Positions 1-12,689 of a DNA stretch of 46,579 bases are shown in pieces; the stretch's first letter is position 1; the number at the start of each line of letters is the position of its first letter. The translations under genes and the position numbers were made by a program. A model generated the notes under the pieces. The model did not search any database and was not told where the DNA came from. It was given only the letters and a program-made list of their open reading frames with translations. Source of the DNA: Bugula neritina. Taxonomy: Eukaryota > Bryozoa > Gymnolaemata > Cheilostomatida > Bugulidae. Location: assembly GCA_964035545.1 (NCBI GenBank), contig CAXIUT010000053.1, positions 1-46,579 on the forward strand, written 5' to 3'.

Positions 1-78
1 CCAACCCCAACCCCAACCCCAACCCCAACCCCAACCCCAACCCCCAACCCCAACCCCAACCCCAACCCCAACCCCCCC
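1..78. repeat. Left macronuclear telomere (CCCCAA)n
   Basis: Tandem CCCCAA begins at base 1 and stops at a run of seven C before unique AT-rich DNA. It is the C-rich strand reading inward, as expected for a left chromosome end. Runs of five and seven C break the perfect hexamer. Known ciliates with this unit include Tetrahymena and its relatives; Paramecium mixes in a second unit, which is absent here. Confidence 0.97.
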
Positions 79-223
79 TATTATTTTTGTATCAAATATA
101 AATCATATCAGTTATAGTTAATAATTCAAATTAAAATGAATCAATCAAACTCCATTGACATTCTTAGAAAAAGACTATAAAAAAACAATTCTAGAACTAC
201 AGTCTAACTAGATTCTTAGTCAA

Positions 224-2596
224 ATGAGAAATGATTAAACTCTATCCTAATATAAGCATTAACACATCAGATAAATTATACGAGAATAACTTCAACTTGA
301 ATAAATAGTTCAAAACCTTACTAAGGAAAATAAGGAGTTAAAGATAGTGGTTAGTTAGAATTAAAAATTATTTGATTTGAAAAAAGAGTAATTTATACAT
401 GAATTGTAAAATATATAAAGTAAATGGGGACAGTTTAGACTTGAAAGGGATAAATAAAAAAAAATATTACTAAAAGGAACATAAAACCTAAAGAATCAAG
501 TTAGTTAAAACAATAATTAGCTAAAATAGTAAAATTAGAAGATTAAAAAGTAGGTATATAAATTAAAAAACTAAAATACTCATCTCAAAGAAAAGAATGT
601 TCAAATATCATCTTAAAAAGAATCCTTAGAAGAATAGCTTCATAAAATGAGAAAGGAGATATAGATTAAAAGTCGATAGCTTTCAAATAAGAGTAAATAA
701 GTTGATTCTAATTCATCTTTTCAGAAACAATAATATTAATAGATCATAGCTAAGATGCAGCAAGATATGTATTTGATTCGTTAGAGTTGGTAGCAAAAAT
801 GTCACTAGATATAAACTCAACTTCAAGAATAAAATAACTTACTAGCTTTATAGTATGAGTAGCAAATGAGAAAATAATTAAAATAACATGCATAAAATTT
901 AAAATTAGGAAATAGTGTTGTAATCCATGATAGTTAGGCTATCATAGCTAAAAAGGTATAAAAAGTACAGCAGTAGTTTGTATAACAGATAAAAACGATT
1001 GAAGAGTAAATGCAGAAGTTAACTAATGTTTATAATACAGCTAAAGAAGAGTTAGAATCAAAATAGAGGAGTAATAGATAAATGAGAAATAAATTTAGTT
1101 AATTGTAGTTTTAAATTCAAAAAATATAGAAATAAAAATTACATAAAAGTCAATAATATTAGTTAAATATGGATCGTTTATCAGTTTAAAAGAAAAAAAT
1201 GGAAAATGAATTAAAAAGTATTAAATAAGAGTTATAAACACTAACTAATGAAAAGAAATAACAAAAGGAATAATATAATATCATTACTAAGAAATATAAC
1301 TCTCTAACTTTATAAAATGACAAAAACAAACAATAAATAAATATGTTATCAGCCAAAAGCAAGAATTTATCTTCAACTAATGAACAACAATTTTCATAAT
1401 TGATCAGTTTGCAGCAACAGGTATCTCAAAAGGATCAAAATAGTCGATCAAAACAGACAGAAATGGATGATCTTAAAAATAAAATAAATCATTATGAAAT
1501 AACCCTCAAATCATAAAAATAACTGAACGATAAATTAAATAAAACAACAAAATAGCAAAAATAGAAATACAAGAAGATGCAAATAACAACGGATAAGATT
1601 TTTATATTTCTTAGAAAATTAAAAAAATAAGGTTAAATTATAAAAGAAGATGTAAGATGTCAATTATAACTGTTAAAAAGTAAATGGTCCAATATAGCTA
1701 GTCAACTAATTGATCAGTTTAGTTAGCATAGAGAACAGCATGAAAGAAGAGTTAAATCGAGGATGAGTTAGTTGCTTGATTAGATGTAAACTAAATAGAA
1801 ATAATTAATTTAAAATTGTAATCAAGAAAAAGAGCAACTTAAATCAGAATTGAATTAAAAATAATAATTAGCTTAGATTAAAGAATAAGAAGCTAATAAA
1901 ATAAAAAGAAAGTTTTAATATCTTGAAGAATAGAAGAGAGGTCTCGTGGAAAATATATAAAAATAAAAGTTATTGGTTATAAGGATGTAACAAAAGATCA
2001 CTCATAATTAACAAACTTATCATAATATGGTTAATAATATGCAAAGATAAATTTCTAGAACTCTAAGTCATTTCCATTCGAAATGGTCTTAAAACTTAGC
2101 TCAGGCACAATATCAACTTGATACTAAAGAGGAACAAATTAAAATATGCATGCAAAATATAGATCAATTGAGTATTGAAGCTTAATAATCGAAAAAGATG
2201 AAAGAGATGGCAGAGGATGATAGCAAAAAATATAGGAAAAAATATGAATAGCTGATTCATAAGAGAGATTCTTAAAAAGATAATATTTTAAAAAGGTTAT
2301 AACATGAGCAAAAACATAAATTGAATTTATAGAAGGAGTTAAAAGATATAAAAATATCATTTGTAAGGGGAACAACTAATAGCAGTATTAACAATTTTTC
2401 ATTTAACGATAGATAGAATACCTATAATCAGAATTCATATGTCAAGCCATACTTTAAATAAGATTATTCTAATGATAAGTAAAAAGAGCTATCAGAAATA
2501 AAGGAAATGGTGGCAATAACACAAAAAAGATTTGATGAGAAACCAATGGCTGAACGAGATGTTGTTAGAAATCCAAGTAAAAGAAATCTTTTTTGA
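224..2596 (+). CDS. Long coiled-coil protein, function unknown
   Basis: Single open frame of about 790 codons ending in TGA, with dozens of TAA and TAG codons read as Gln. The product is very rich in Gln, Lys, Glu, Asn and Ser with heptad-like Leu/Ile spacing over nearly the whole length, so a coiled coil is likely. No enzymatic motif is visible. The frame is open upstream to base 140 but the first ATG in it is at 224. An ATG at 136 lies in another frame and would need an intron or a shift to join. This is the first gene inside the left telomere, about 145 bp from it. A cytoskeletal or basal-body role would be typical of such ciliate proteins but is only a guess. Confidence 0.8.
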
Positions 2597-2663
2597 TTGA
2601 TCTCATTATTATTGTTCGATATTTATATTTTTGATATTAAACCCGGTCTTTTATTATCTATTT

Positions 2664-3299
2664 ATGACTACCACATACACATAAATTGAACTTCAGGATG
2701 CTTTGACGAAAATAAGTCTGTATCTGAGTTCTCTTCTTGCTAGTCATGGCAATAATTAGCGTTGTTAAAAGGTAGTATACCTTGTTACTGAAACCTTTCT
2801 GAAATACATGGAAAATTAATAGTTTACTAAAGAAAGTTATGAGAAGGTGAGGTTGCTAATTCATACAAAAAATAATTATTATGGATTGTTGATATTAGAC
2901 CAGATGATAAAGAATAATAAGATAACATTTAAGTTGGGCAAAAAAGATTGTTAGAATTTATTTAAGGGAGTATGGTAGACAACTTGGTATTAACATAAAC
3001 ATCATAGTCAATAAATCAAGTTGGAACAATTGAAGTTAATGGCTAAAGTATGGGGATATATTTTTAGTGCTAAATATTAATAAAATCTAAAAAAATGGGT
3101 CTAATACACCTTTAAAACGAAATTCACGATATCTGCTAACAAAGAAGCTTAACTAAAAGAGTTATACAGTGTTGCATAACCTCAAAAAGCAGATAATAAA
3201 ATGGAATAGCTTATGCATAACATGGATATGATTGAGTAGCCTAAAAAATAAATTAAAGATTAAAGTCTTTTAGAAGCTCTAGGAATCGACCAATTATGA
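2664..3299 (+). CDS. Unknown 211-residue helical protein
   Basis: Intact intron-free frame from ATG to TGA. The N-terminal 110 residues look helical and globular, with a segment resembling the helical repeats of VHS/ENTH-type adaptor folds (LLILDQMIKNNKITF followed by KDCQNLFKGVW). The C-terminal 70 residues are polar and Gln/Lys-rich. I do not recognise the family with certainty. It follows the coiled-coil gene on the same strand after 67 bp and is tail to tail with the next gene. Confidence 0.7.
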
Positions 3300-3387
3300 T
3301 ATCTATCATTATATATCTGAGCTTTATAATCAATTAGAATGTTAATATTTATTTATTATCTATCTAAATCATTATAAGTAACTAAAA

Positions 3388-4534
3388 TCATTAAGTAAGC
3401 TTAACCTCTCTAAACAAACTAGTATTCAGTTTAAGACTAGCTAATGAAGATTCGCAGATACTTCTTTTATCTTAATCAAAGTTGTGTTTGTAGTATCTAT
3501 GAACTGAGAAGTTATGAGGTGAGTTGAGTCTATCAAAATTACATGATTTATTTATTTATTCGATAAATGTTTTATTCTTGTCTTAGTATAATTTACTTAA
3601 ATATTTTTGCATTCGTTTTGATTGTTTTTTATTAGTTTCTACCATTTTTATAGGTTATTAAATAACCTAATCTTCAGTTAGTTCTGAAACCATTGAACTT
3701 CTTTTCAATGAATTTAGTCTGTCAGATTTTTATTTTTATATCTATGAGTAATGTTTAAATGAATTTTATCCTCGGGATTGGTAACTTCTCAAAGTACGAC
3801 TGGTATTAGGTCCTACTGAACTTCTATTATTTTATTCAAGCTGAATAAATGATAAGATACTTTACTATTTTAAGTAAGTTTTATGAAAGGTAAATGTGAT
3901 ATTTGTCTTTTTCCCATGTTAGCAAATAGTTTTCTTTTTCCTTATCTAGATTCTGTTCCTCTACTTATCAATTCTTCTCTATTTTACTATTATGCGTTGA
4001 TGGCTTTTTGTTTATGTTTTAATTGTGTAAAATCTAGAGATTTTCCTCTAAATAAATGAGATATTACCCTGTTAGAACTGTCATATTCTTTTTAAGAGTA
4101 GGTTATTCTTTGAAGATAAGTTGACCTGTAAAATCATAAGAAAACTATTTACTAGGAACTGATGGTTTAGGTCTATTCATGCTTTCTTCTAATCTCAAAC
4201 GTTATTATTCTTAGTTTTATTTTCTTAATTTTCTCATAAAATAAAGGTTTCTTTTAACTTTACCAATTTATTTTTCAAGTTGTATTTACTAAACAGATAA
4301 AACAGGTTAACTGAGAGCAAAAACTCCTACATCTTTTTTTTTACCTACAGGTTTTCTACTTCTTTTAGTTTTGATTCCTTCAGCAAGTGGTTGTGGCTCC
4401 TAAGCTGTAGCTGGAGGAGATTCTTCTTCTTATTTTTTCTAAAACTACAACATAAAATTAGCATTCACATCTGGACAGATATTGATAGGATCTTGATCTT
4501 AGAATCCTATGCCTTTACTTGGAGGTTTTGGCAT
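3388..4534 (-). CDS. Basic low-complexity protein, one likely intron
   Basis: Starts at the minus-strand ATG at 4534 (MPKPPSKGIGFQDQDP). A 20-nt intron is likely at 4048-4067 (GTAATATCTCATTTATTTAG). After it the frame continues, but one more shift is needed somewhere in 3800-4040 to reach the long downstream frame ending at TGA 3390-3388. That shift has the same direction as the single-base breaks seen elsewhere in this window. The product, about 370 residues, is Lys/Arg/Gln/Ser-rich with no recognisable domain. A short stretch after residue 60 (KTKRSRKPVGKKK) resembles a nuclear localisation signal. Confidence 0.6.
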
Positions 4535-4825
4535 TTATCCAATAAATGTTAACTCTAATGCAAGTGAACAAATGATATTTGAAGTATAATTGGGTATTTA
4601 TGTTATTAACTTTCTTGTGAGTAGTTATTGATCGAATGTCACCATGAGTTAATCGATGATGGATTGGCAAATTGACTCGCTTTGGTATTCCATAGTTTTA
4701 TTGTTATAACTAATTTAAAACAAATCATCAATTCAGATCAATCAAATGAAGTAATATATGTTCTATTCTTGATAAATAAGGATTGAATAGTGATATATTA
4801 GATATTCAAAAAAAAAAATAATTAA

Positions 4826-5417
4826 ATGAAGGTATATTCTCCTCCTGACAACCATTTACTAGCCAAAATAAAATTTGCAGCCTCTATAACCAGAACCTCT
4901 ATCACCCATGAACCAGTTCCTTATGGATACAAACATAAACAGTTCCAATAAAATAATTCACTCTTTACCACACCAGCATTATAACTCGAAAATCATCAAT
5001 TCGTCTTCGGATCACACTCCATCCTAAGAACACTACTTCCCTCAAAAACAATACTATTTATCAATAAGTACAAATCATAACAAATAGGCACTTATCAATC
5101 AATGGCTCGAACTGATTGAAAGAGATTTTTAACCCGCAGTAGGTGTCCTTATACTGATAACAAACTAACTAGCATAAGTAAAATAAAGTCAAATATTGAA
5201 AGCTAAAGAAACAGTACTAAAGATAGCCAAGCAACTGGACTAGCGACTAAAAACAAACACTTTCTTGGTGGGAAACAATCTAACTATTGCAGATATCAGT
5301 GCATACTATAGTTGGATGTAGGTAACGAATCAATTGTAGAAATAAAGTAAAAATTTATCTAATTTACAAAGATGGATCAAATATATTTCTGATATTCCCA
5401 ATAATGATCATATTTGA
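4826..5417 (+). CDS. GST-fold protein, eEF1B-gamma / tRNA-synthetase cofactor type
   Basis: The N-terminal half resembles the thioredoxin-like half of eEF1B-gamma (FTTPALQLENHQFVFGSHSI), where a TPAL-type loop and an E/S-N/H-I step are expected. The C-terminal half is a GST all-alpha domain with the hallmark FLVGNNLTIADISAYYSW. It would act as a protein-interaction module in elongation factor 1B or a multisynthetase complex. No zinc-binding or EF1-gamma C-terminal domain follows, so this is a stand-alone GST domain of about 190 residues. A 20-nt intron fits at 5068-5087; one base then seems to be missing near 5095-5105, or alternatively there is a single +1 shift. Confidence 0.75.
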
Positions 5418-5461
5418 AATGATATATTAGTAGATAAATCATATTAGATATATATTAACCC

Positions 5462-6834
5462 ATGAAAAGTACTATTCTCATTGTTCTTATCTTGATAGTT
5501 GCTGTTTCCAGTTGGAAGTTCAATAACCCTTTTGAATAAGAAATCCAAGATTCTAATAATCAACAAGTACAATTCTTTGATCAAATATTGGATCACTATA
5601 GCTACCTTCCTCCTACCTTCTGGAAACAAAGGTATTATGTCAATGACGCATACTTCACTCATGCTGACGGACCAGTTCTTCTCTATATATGCGGATAAAG
5701 TACATGCAATGGAGTATCAGATCCTTCATGGACAGCTACACTTGCACAACAACTCAATGCTCTCATCATCTCCATAGAACATAGATATTATGGATAATCA
5801 TTGCCTTTCAGGGCATTGTCTTTCTAAACTTAAAATTTGAAATATCTCAGTTCCAGACAAGCTCTTAAAGATATAGCATTTTTTATTTAATAGCTTAAAA
5901 GAAATCAATGGCATGGTATATCTCGTGCTAGCAAATGGGTAACTATTGGAGGTTCATATGCTGGTGCACTATCTGCCTGGTTTAGATCCAAATATCCACA
6001 TCTAACAGTCGGTGCATTAGCATCTAGTGCAGTGGTTTTGGCAGTATAAAATTTCAAAGATTTTGATGAACAAATCTACATTTCTTCAGATAAAAGTGGA
6101 TAGTACTGTGTAGATGATATCCGAAAGTTAACAGAATATGCATAGAACAAGAGTGTAGGACCAGACAGAATCGATTTCCAAAAACAATTCAAAGCATAAA
6201 TGCTTACAACCAGATAATTTATGTTCTTCTGGTCAGACGTATTGGTTTTCCAAATCCAATATGGCAATCGCAGTGCTTTTTGCAGTTCAATAAAAAATAA
6301 AACATTTGATCAGCAACTACAACTAGTATAATCTTTGATGAAAAGAGTATCGCCTGTAGACTACGGATCATACTACCTCAAAGATCCTTTCTTGGCACTT
6401 ACTGATGGAAGAGGAGCTCGTTCTTGGTATTATCAGTCTTGTAGTGAATTTAGTTATTTCCAGCCATACTCAGATCGACACCCTATGCGTTCAAAACTCT
6501 TAACACTTGATTTCTATAAGAAGTGGTGTGAAGATATTTTCGGAATGGGTACTTGGCCTAATGTTCGATAAACAAATTTATAATACGGAGGGCTGCATCT
6601 GAGAGCAACTAACTTGATAATGACAAATGGCGATGAAGGTAATTTGATTGTTATATAGATCCTTGGAAGTGGGCTAGTCTTCAAAAAAGTTACAAAAGTA
6701 TCATAGCTAAAGTGGCTAATTGTACAGATTGTGCACATTGTCGAGATTTGAGGATTCCACAGAAAAAAGATCCAAAAGAAATAACACAGATTCATGATTT
6801 ACAACTGGCTCAAATTAAAAGTTGGCTTAAGTGA
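5462..6834 (+). CDS. Serine carboxypeptidase, peptidase family S28
   Basis: Lysosomal Pro-X carboxypeptidase / dipeptidyl-peptidase II type, 450 residues. Residues 1-16 form a signal peptide ([17 protein letters not shown]). Conserved landmarks are FDQILDHY, the EHRYYGQSLPF block, the nucleophile motif [12 protein letters not shown] (catalytic Ser), NGDEDPW carrying the acid residue, and CAHCRDL carrying the catalytic His. A 20-nt intron at 6639-6658 splits the Asp of DEDP; removing it restores [12 protein letters not shown] exactly. The frame is otherwise intact. It is likely secreted or lysosomal and cleaves C-terminal to proline. The Gln codon TAA in RYYGQS supports the Gln reassignment. 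Confidence 0.93.
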
Positions 6835-6865
6835 TTATAAATCCCATTTAAATAATAATTGAATT

Positions 6866-9800
6866 ATGAAGATATTACAACTCCTGCTTGTAGCTCTACT
6901 TGTTCTATCACATCAGCAATCAAACCACCGACTCCTCTATGTCGATCTTCGCCTGTTCCCAACCAGATTCCAATAACTGTGGGAGAGGAGGTTAAATTTG
7001 ATCTATAAAATGTTTTCAGTGGTAGATTTATTGTTATTTAGGTTATAACTTGTTTATGAATGGAACAGAGCAGTCGCATATCAGCATCTTTCATAAATAT
7101 GATGTAGTTGAAAGTCAATATCCTACCTCTTACAACTTTACTTCTGTCAAACTTAAAGGCAATGGTAGGTTTATTGGATTAGTTACCAATGGAGATTACA
7201 GTAATCTTGTCATTGGAACAAGTAATGACTAAACTGGACTTAAAATAGATTTCTAAGTTTAAATATAAAGCATTGATAACCTTCACTGCTATGATGTTGA
7301 CTAAATAATACATCAAGACCACCCAACTGCAGTAGCTGATTGTGCAGCCTATTCATTCGGATAAGTAGTCTTCAACATCTTTTTCTATGTCAATATAACA
7401 AGCAGATAAAAGATATAAAGCACCCATCTCACTGACACCTTCGTTAAATTCCATAGCATCAAAAAAAGAAAGATATAGATAATTGAAGATCCATTTACCA
7501 GAATTACTTACTTGATGCGATTCCATCTTAGAGACGGAGTGACGCCTTAGAACCAAGATAAAACCTATATGGAAATATTCACATTGACTAATCCTGTCTT
7601 TCCTCAACTTATCGATGTTATTGATCATACCTTTTTCGGAATGGAGTCGCTTAGTATTGCTGACTACCAAATTAGACCTTTTGCTGTCTACTTGCTCATC
7701 TACAACAGAGGACTCTACTAAATAATATTTACTCCTGATCAGCATGTCAATATCCGATCTCGAATGGATGTCAGTTTGGATTTCACTCGTTTCAGAGTAG
7801 ATCAACTTGGCTTCAATGATGATCTCAATGTTGTTCTTAGCAATTAGAATACAGTTTACCAATATGAATGGGATGTAACAAATGATCCAATTCTTGTTCA
7901 TAAATACTCTTTAGTACCTAATTCTAAAGTACATCAGTTATTTACTGACTACAACTTTGTTATCGTAGTTGCTGATTCTATTCTAAATGATCAATTGGTT
8001 CGCAGGAGTTGGATCTTTAGTAAAAAGACCTATTCCTACCTCAACGCCTATAATGTCTTCCATGCACCACTTGATAGTCCTCACATCATTGTTTGGAATG
8101 AACATGGATCGATCCTTCATCTGTTCCATCAGTACAGTTGTGATTACATCAAGTTAAGTTTGCCATACATGTTGGTTAAACCAGTTGATCAATCCAAAGC
8201 CAACACTACTGAAAAATATTAAGTGATTGCTCAATCTATAGGAGATGATGGAACCTCTGCCAACTGTTCTTAGACATTCTAATTTATCTATCTGATGCCT
8301 AATGATAAAAGAATATTGAAAACAGGGTATTGGCCTAGAAAATAAATATATGTTGATTCGCCTGATACACGTCAAATGCCTCTAGCAGTCTAATTCTTTG
8401 GTTCTAATCTCACCTATAATGTCACTGTTCAATCCAACGAATCCGCTACTCCAGCATTTTTCATCAACAAACAACACTAGGCTATCATTGATTGGCCTCC
8501 ATAGATAAATTCAAGTTAGATATCATTTTTCTAGATGTTTACAGAATAACTTGATAACAATAAACCTGATGCTATTTATGGTTTGATTCAAACAGCTCAA
8601 GTATCATAGGCCAAGACAGTTTATAGTTCTTATTACATCAAATGTAAGATAAATGTTTTTGAACGTCAAGATAAACATCATCTTGCCTGTAGTACAGTCA
8701 TTAATACTCGTTTTTCTAATGGAAAAATACTTAGAACATCACATTTGCTCAATCCAAGAGACAGAAGAATGGCTATTGTCTTTGATTCGGCTCCTCATAC
8801 CATCTTTATCTATACAGCTAATCCAGATAAAATCAACTTTTATGGTAGAAAAGATTACGCAGGAGATGCATCTAATACTGTTACAGGAGTAGCTATTTCT
8901 CTAGGAAAACTTTTTGTTGTCTTTTAATATAGCAAAAGAGTTGATATCTTTAATCTTTAAGATCTTTTTGAAGATGAAGATATTCCTAGCTACCCTAAAG
9001 CTCTATTTGTCCTAAATAGTGACTTTTTTAGATTTTATGGAATCAATTATTTTGCTCCAGTGGATATAAAAGTATCAAGATTCCATGGATAAACAATCTT
9101 CTTGAAAACAAAAATAGGAGTATTTGGACTTAATGTCAATTAAAAAGGTTTTCCTTAAATGTTATTTAACATCTCAAATGTAAATATTCGCTATGACTTT
9201 TAACTCTCATAGCAAAACATTCTCATCCTAACAGAATAAACTTCCACACTCTACGAATTCGACTTGCCACTCAGAAGATCCCATCCTCCCAGAAAAGTTA
9301 ACTCCATCAATGCTACTTTCAAAATAGGATAATATGATGAAGTCTGTTCAGATCGACTCTTCTATATAGTTGGTCCTATGTCAGCCTATGTCATGAATCC
9401 TCGTTTCAGATCTACTTCTAGATTATACACATAGATATGGTCAAGTGAGTAAATAATGTCTGTTGATGCTGTCAATATCAAAGATATGTAGATATTTTTC
9501 TATAGAACGAAACATGAGATCCATGCCTGGGTGTTAGCATAAAATCCATTGTTAGACATCGCGTGGCCTTCTAGTAGTCCAGATTTCAATATGACTCTTT
9601 CTGCACATAATCCGACCACTCAATCTGAATCATATCAACTTCTTTTCAATGTCCTAGATAGCAACTAAACCAAAATTACTCCTACCTCATAATTCAACCA
9701 AACTGAAATCTAAAACTAGGGCATTTCAAAGCGCCACACAACAACATTACCTACTCAGCATAAATTCAACTCAATGACACCAATTGGTTCTAAGGAACTA

Positions 9801-11570
9801 TCCTTCATTTCACGCGACTTGCTCTACAGATTAGTGTAAAAACAGTACTACAATTCGCAACCATGTCCAACTAACCAATGATCAACTTATCGAAGGTAGA
9901 GCTATCTATGATATGGAGTCAACTGATTATGGAATCTATGCCCAACAGTATTCAGGAGTATTCAAATCATATGTTCATAATGATTCGATACAACTATTAA
10001 TACAGTTCCAACTACTCATATTGGCTAAGTTTGTACCAAGATAGCTACTGGAGATGCTCAGCATTATGTCATATCTTTATGTTAGTTAGGAGGTGGTCTT
10101 CCTGTCAATGTGTATATTACATCTAATGTGGCAGCTAAACCTTTTACTTTTGGACCGTTCCAAACTGAAGCAAAAGCAGTCAATTATGCTAAAATAGTTG
10201 GAAATATACTTATGATTGTTGATAACGAAGATGATCCTTTCATTAGACCTGGTGGAATTTATCTATATCATATGAACTATGATATGGATTAAGGTAGTTT
10301 TATCACATTGCTTGATTACCTTGACTATGATGATCTACAAATTGAAGGATTTAAAGGTACTCCTTATATTGGATCAGCTGATATGCATGCTCCTTTCTCT
10401 GATCACTAGTTTAGACTGTTTCTGACTGAAGTACTTACTGGAGCTATCTTTGTTTTTGGATTTGAGGTGTCAGCTGATGGGCAAGAAGCAGTTTATCTTT
10501 CGAAAAGATATATTCCACTTGAAAAGATTTTACCTGTAGAAGTTAAATATCCAACTCCAACGAGAATTCAAACTATTTCAATACACCATGCTTTTGATTT
10601 CAACAAAAATGTTGAATATTATTTGATACTGACTGCTGCTAACTGGCATCATATGTAGATAAAAATAACTTTAAGCCATAACGACTAAATTTTGAGTTAT
10701 AAACTTTAAAGACTTTTTGAGCGTTTTCCTTGGGAATTGCAAAATTATTATAAATATAAGAAAAACAGAAGACAAAATACCTATTTTGCTGTCCCTTATG
10801 TAAATGATGAAGAAGAGAGACAACTCATAATGGTATACTCAGTTCCATATATTCTTGACGCTTAAGCAAAAACTTATAAATAAAAATACAGTCCTCATAA
10901 ATACTAGATGTACTTGAATACAGTACCTATTCTGAGAGCATTTGGTTCACATAAGATAGATGACACATATGAGACAGCATTTGCTTTTCATACCTTTGGA
11001 GATGATAAAATGTTATGGACTGATATGAATGGTTACGATATTAGTGAGATAACTTTGTTCTAGAACATAACTATTTTTGTAAAAGATATACCTATTACTC
11101 ATGATGTTTTGAATGTTAGTGCTCATAATAGTTATATGCAGTATTATTTTAAAGTAGATTTGAATTTTGAAAAGAATGGTGATAATGATGATGATGATAA
11201 AAAGAAAGATTAAAAAGGGTATCTTTGGATAGTTATCATAATTATTGGAGTTATTATGATTATAGGATTGATTGTTGTTTATTGTAGGCAAAAAAGAAAT
11301 CAAAATCATCAACATCAACCAGAACATTCACTCAATTAAACACTTATTACCAATTAAGATAGACATAACATCAATCGTTCATCTGTTGATCCAGGATCCG
11401 TTCGTGCTACATTGAAGCCTGAAGAAGAAGAATCTCTTCAAGCCATCCCACCTGTTAGAACTCAACAAGCTGTTGCAAAAGTTCCCGAAGCAAGAGTTGA
11501 ACGAGTTGAAGTTGAAGAAGAAAGAAAGTCTTAAAGAGATAGTCATTAAGATCTCAAATAATAGATTTGA
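6866..11570 (+). CDS. Giant type I membrane protein with large ectodomain
   Basis: Begins with a signal peptide (MKILQLLLVALLVLSHQQS) and has about 1500 extracellular residues with many N-x-S/T sites and regularly spaced beta-rich segments. One transmembrane helix follows at about 11217-11285 (GYLWIVIIIIGVIMIIGLIV), preceded by an acidic DDDD stretch, then an acidic 90-residue cytoplasmic tail. A 20-nt intron lies at 7022-7041. Near 6957-6966 either a 26-nt intron or one missing base is needed. Three more -1 breaks occur near 9715, 9808 and 9984. With them bridged, the frame runs to TGA at 11568. The family is unknown; such proteins are common at ciliate surfaces. Confidence 0.8.
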
Positions 11571-12218
11571 TCCATTGATTCATCATAAATTCAAATTAGT
11601 ATTGAAGTTTTTCATTAATAACATAATATGGTGGGTTCTGTAAACGCTATCAGTTTGTTTTTGGGTAGATAAAAAATTCTAAATATATCATTTGATATAG
11701 AATGCTTTTAATATGGCTATAATTTACAACTAAAGTAAGAAGGTTTTTTTCTGATAAAGTTCGTTTAAACTATGAATAATAAACTATACTTTCTTTTCTC
11801 TTTATGTTTAAAAAATAAAAAAATAAAAATTTATATAAAAGAATATTATCGTAGTTTGTTTTAACTGTTTTTTTGAACTAAATTCTACCGTTATACTAAA
11901 ATTCTAGAATTTTACTAAAATTCTAGAATTTTTCACAAAGTAAAATAAAGAGATAAAAAATTAAAATTAAAATTTCATAAGATTCAAAACTTAGGCTAAG
12001 ATTTTATAGCATTTTTAGTTCGTTTCGATATTTATATTTTTTGAATTTTACCAACCACAATTCTAAATTTATTGAAAATCAAAAAAAATTAGTTCATTGA
12101 ATTTCTAATATGGTGGCTATTCCTTTCTATTAGCTTTTTCTTTCTAAAAAAAGTTTTTAAATAATAGGTTATGCTATTATATGTAGATAACATCAATATA
12201 ACTCATAATAATAAACAA
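11571..12218. other. AT-rich intergenic stretch with a duplicated palindrome
   Basis: No supported gene. The region is AT-rich with scattered stops in all frames. It contains two tandem 19-bp copies at 11895-11932, each centred on a TCTAGA palindrome flanked by AAAAT/ATTTT. It separates the membrane protein's tail from the small zinc-finger gene, so it should hold the 3' end of the former and the promoter of the latter. Confidence 0.6.
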
Positions 12219-12602
12219 ATGAAGTACTTACACAATCAAAATCTAACAGATTCATAATTTTAATCTGATTGCTATGTCTAAGATCAAGAATTGATCTAGA
12301 AGCTCAAATAACAAAGTAAAACTATTGAAACTTTAAAATTTGAAGCTAGCCATATCATGGAAGAAATAAAGAGTATCAAGGAAATGATAGGGTCATTTAT
12401 TGGAGAAATAAAAGAAGGTTTTAGCTATATCGAAGAAAAGCTAGCAATAGTCAAGGCAGATAGAACAATTAAACACTCCACTACTAAGAAGAAAATTCAA
12501 AAACTATTTTACTGTGCTCACAAAGATTGTCAGAAATAGTTTAAATCAAAAATAGTCCTTGCTTGGCATAAAAGACGTATGCATAAAAATAAAAATCAAT
12601 GA
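12219..12602 (+). CDS. Small C2H2 zinc-finger protein, 127 residues (copy A)
   Basis: Intron-free frame ATG to TGA. The N-terminal half is polar and Gln-rich, residues 50-85 look like a coiled coil (MEEIKSIKEMIGSFIGEIKE), and a single C2H2 finger closes the protein. The ligands are C99, C104, H117 and H122 (C-x4-C-x12-H-x4-H) inside FYCAHKDCQKQF and WHKRRMH. A basic KKKIQK stretch precedes the finger. A paralogue of the same length lies at 18349-18732. With one finger and a coiled coil it may be a DNA- or protein-binding dimer; no target can be inferred. Confidence 0.85.
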
Positions 12603-12689
12603 TATTTACAAATTTTATTTGAAAAATTCCTTAAAAATTACTAAGTTAATACTAATATTGAATTAACTTAAAATCATAAAATAACTTCA

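Noticed and set aside
136-234. Short frame from the ATG at 136 as the true start of the first gene
   Set aside because: It hits TGA at 232 and no 20-nt intron would join it to the long frame. The ATG at 224 opens the long frame directly.
6941-6966. A 26-nt intron in the giant membrane protein gene
   Set aside because: It would be the only intron not 20 nt long and does not begin GTA. One missing C near 6957-6961 gives a better protein (LFPNQIPITVGEE).
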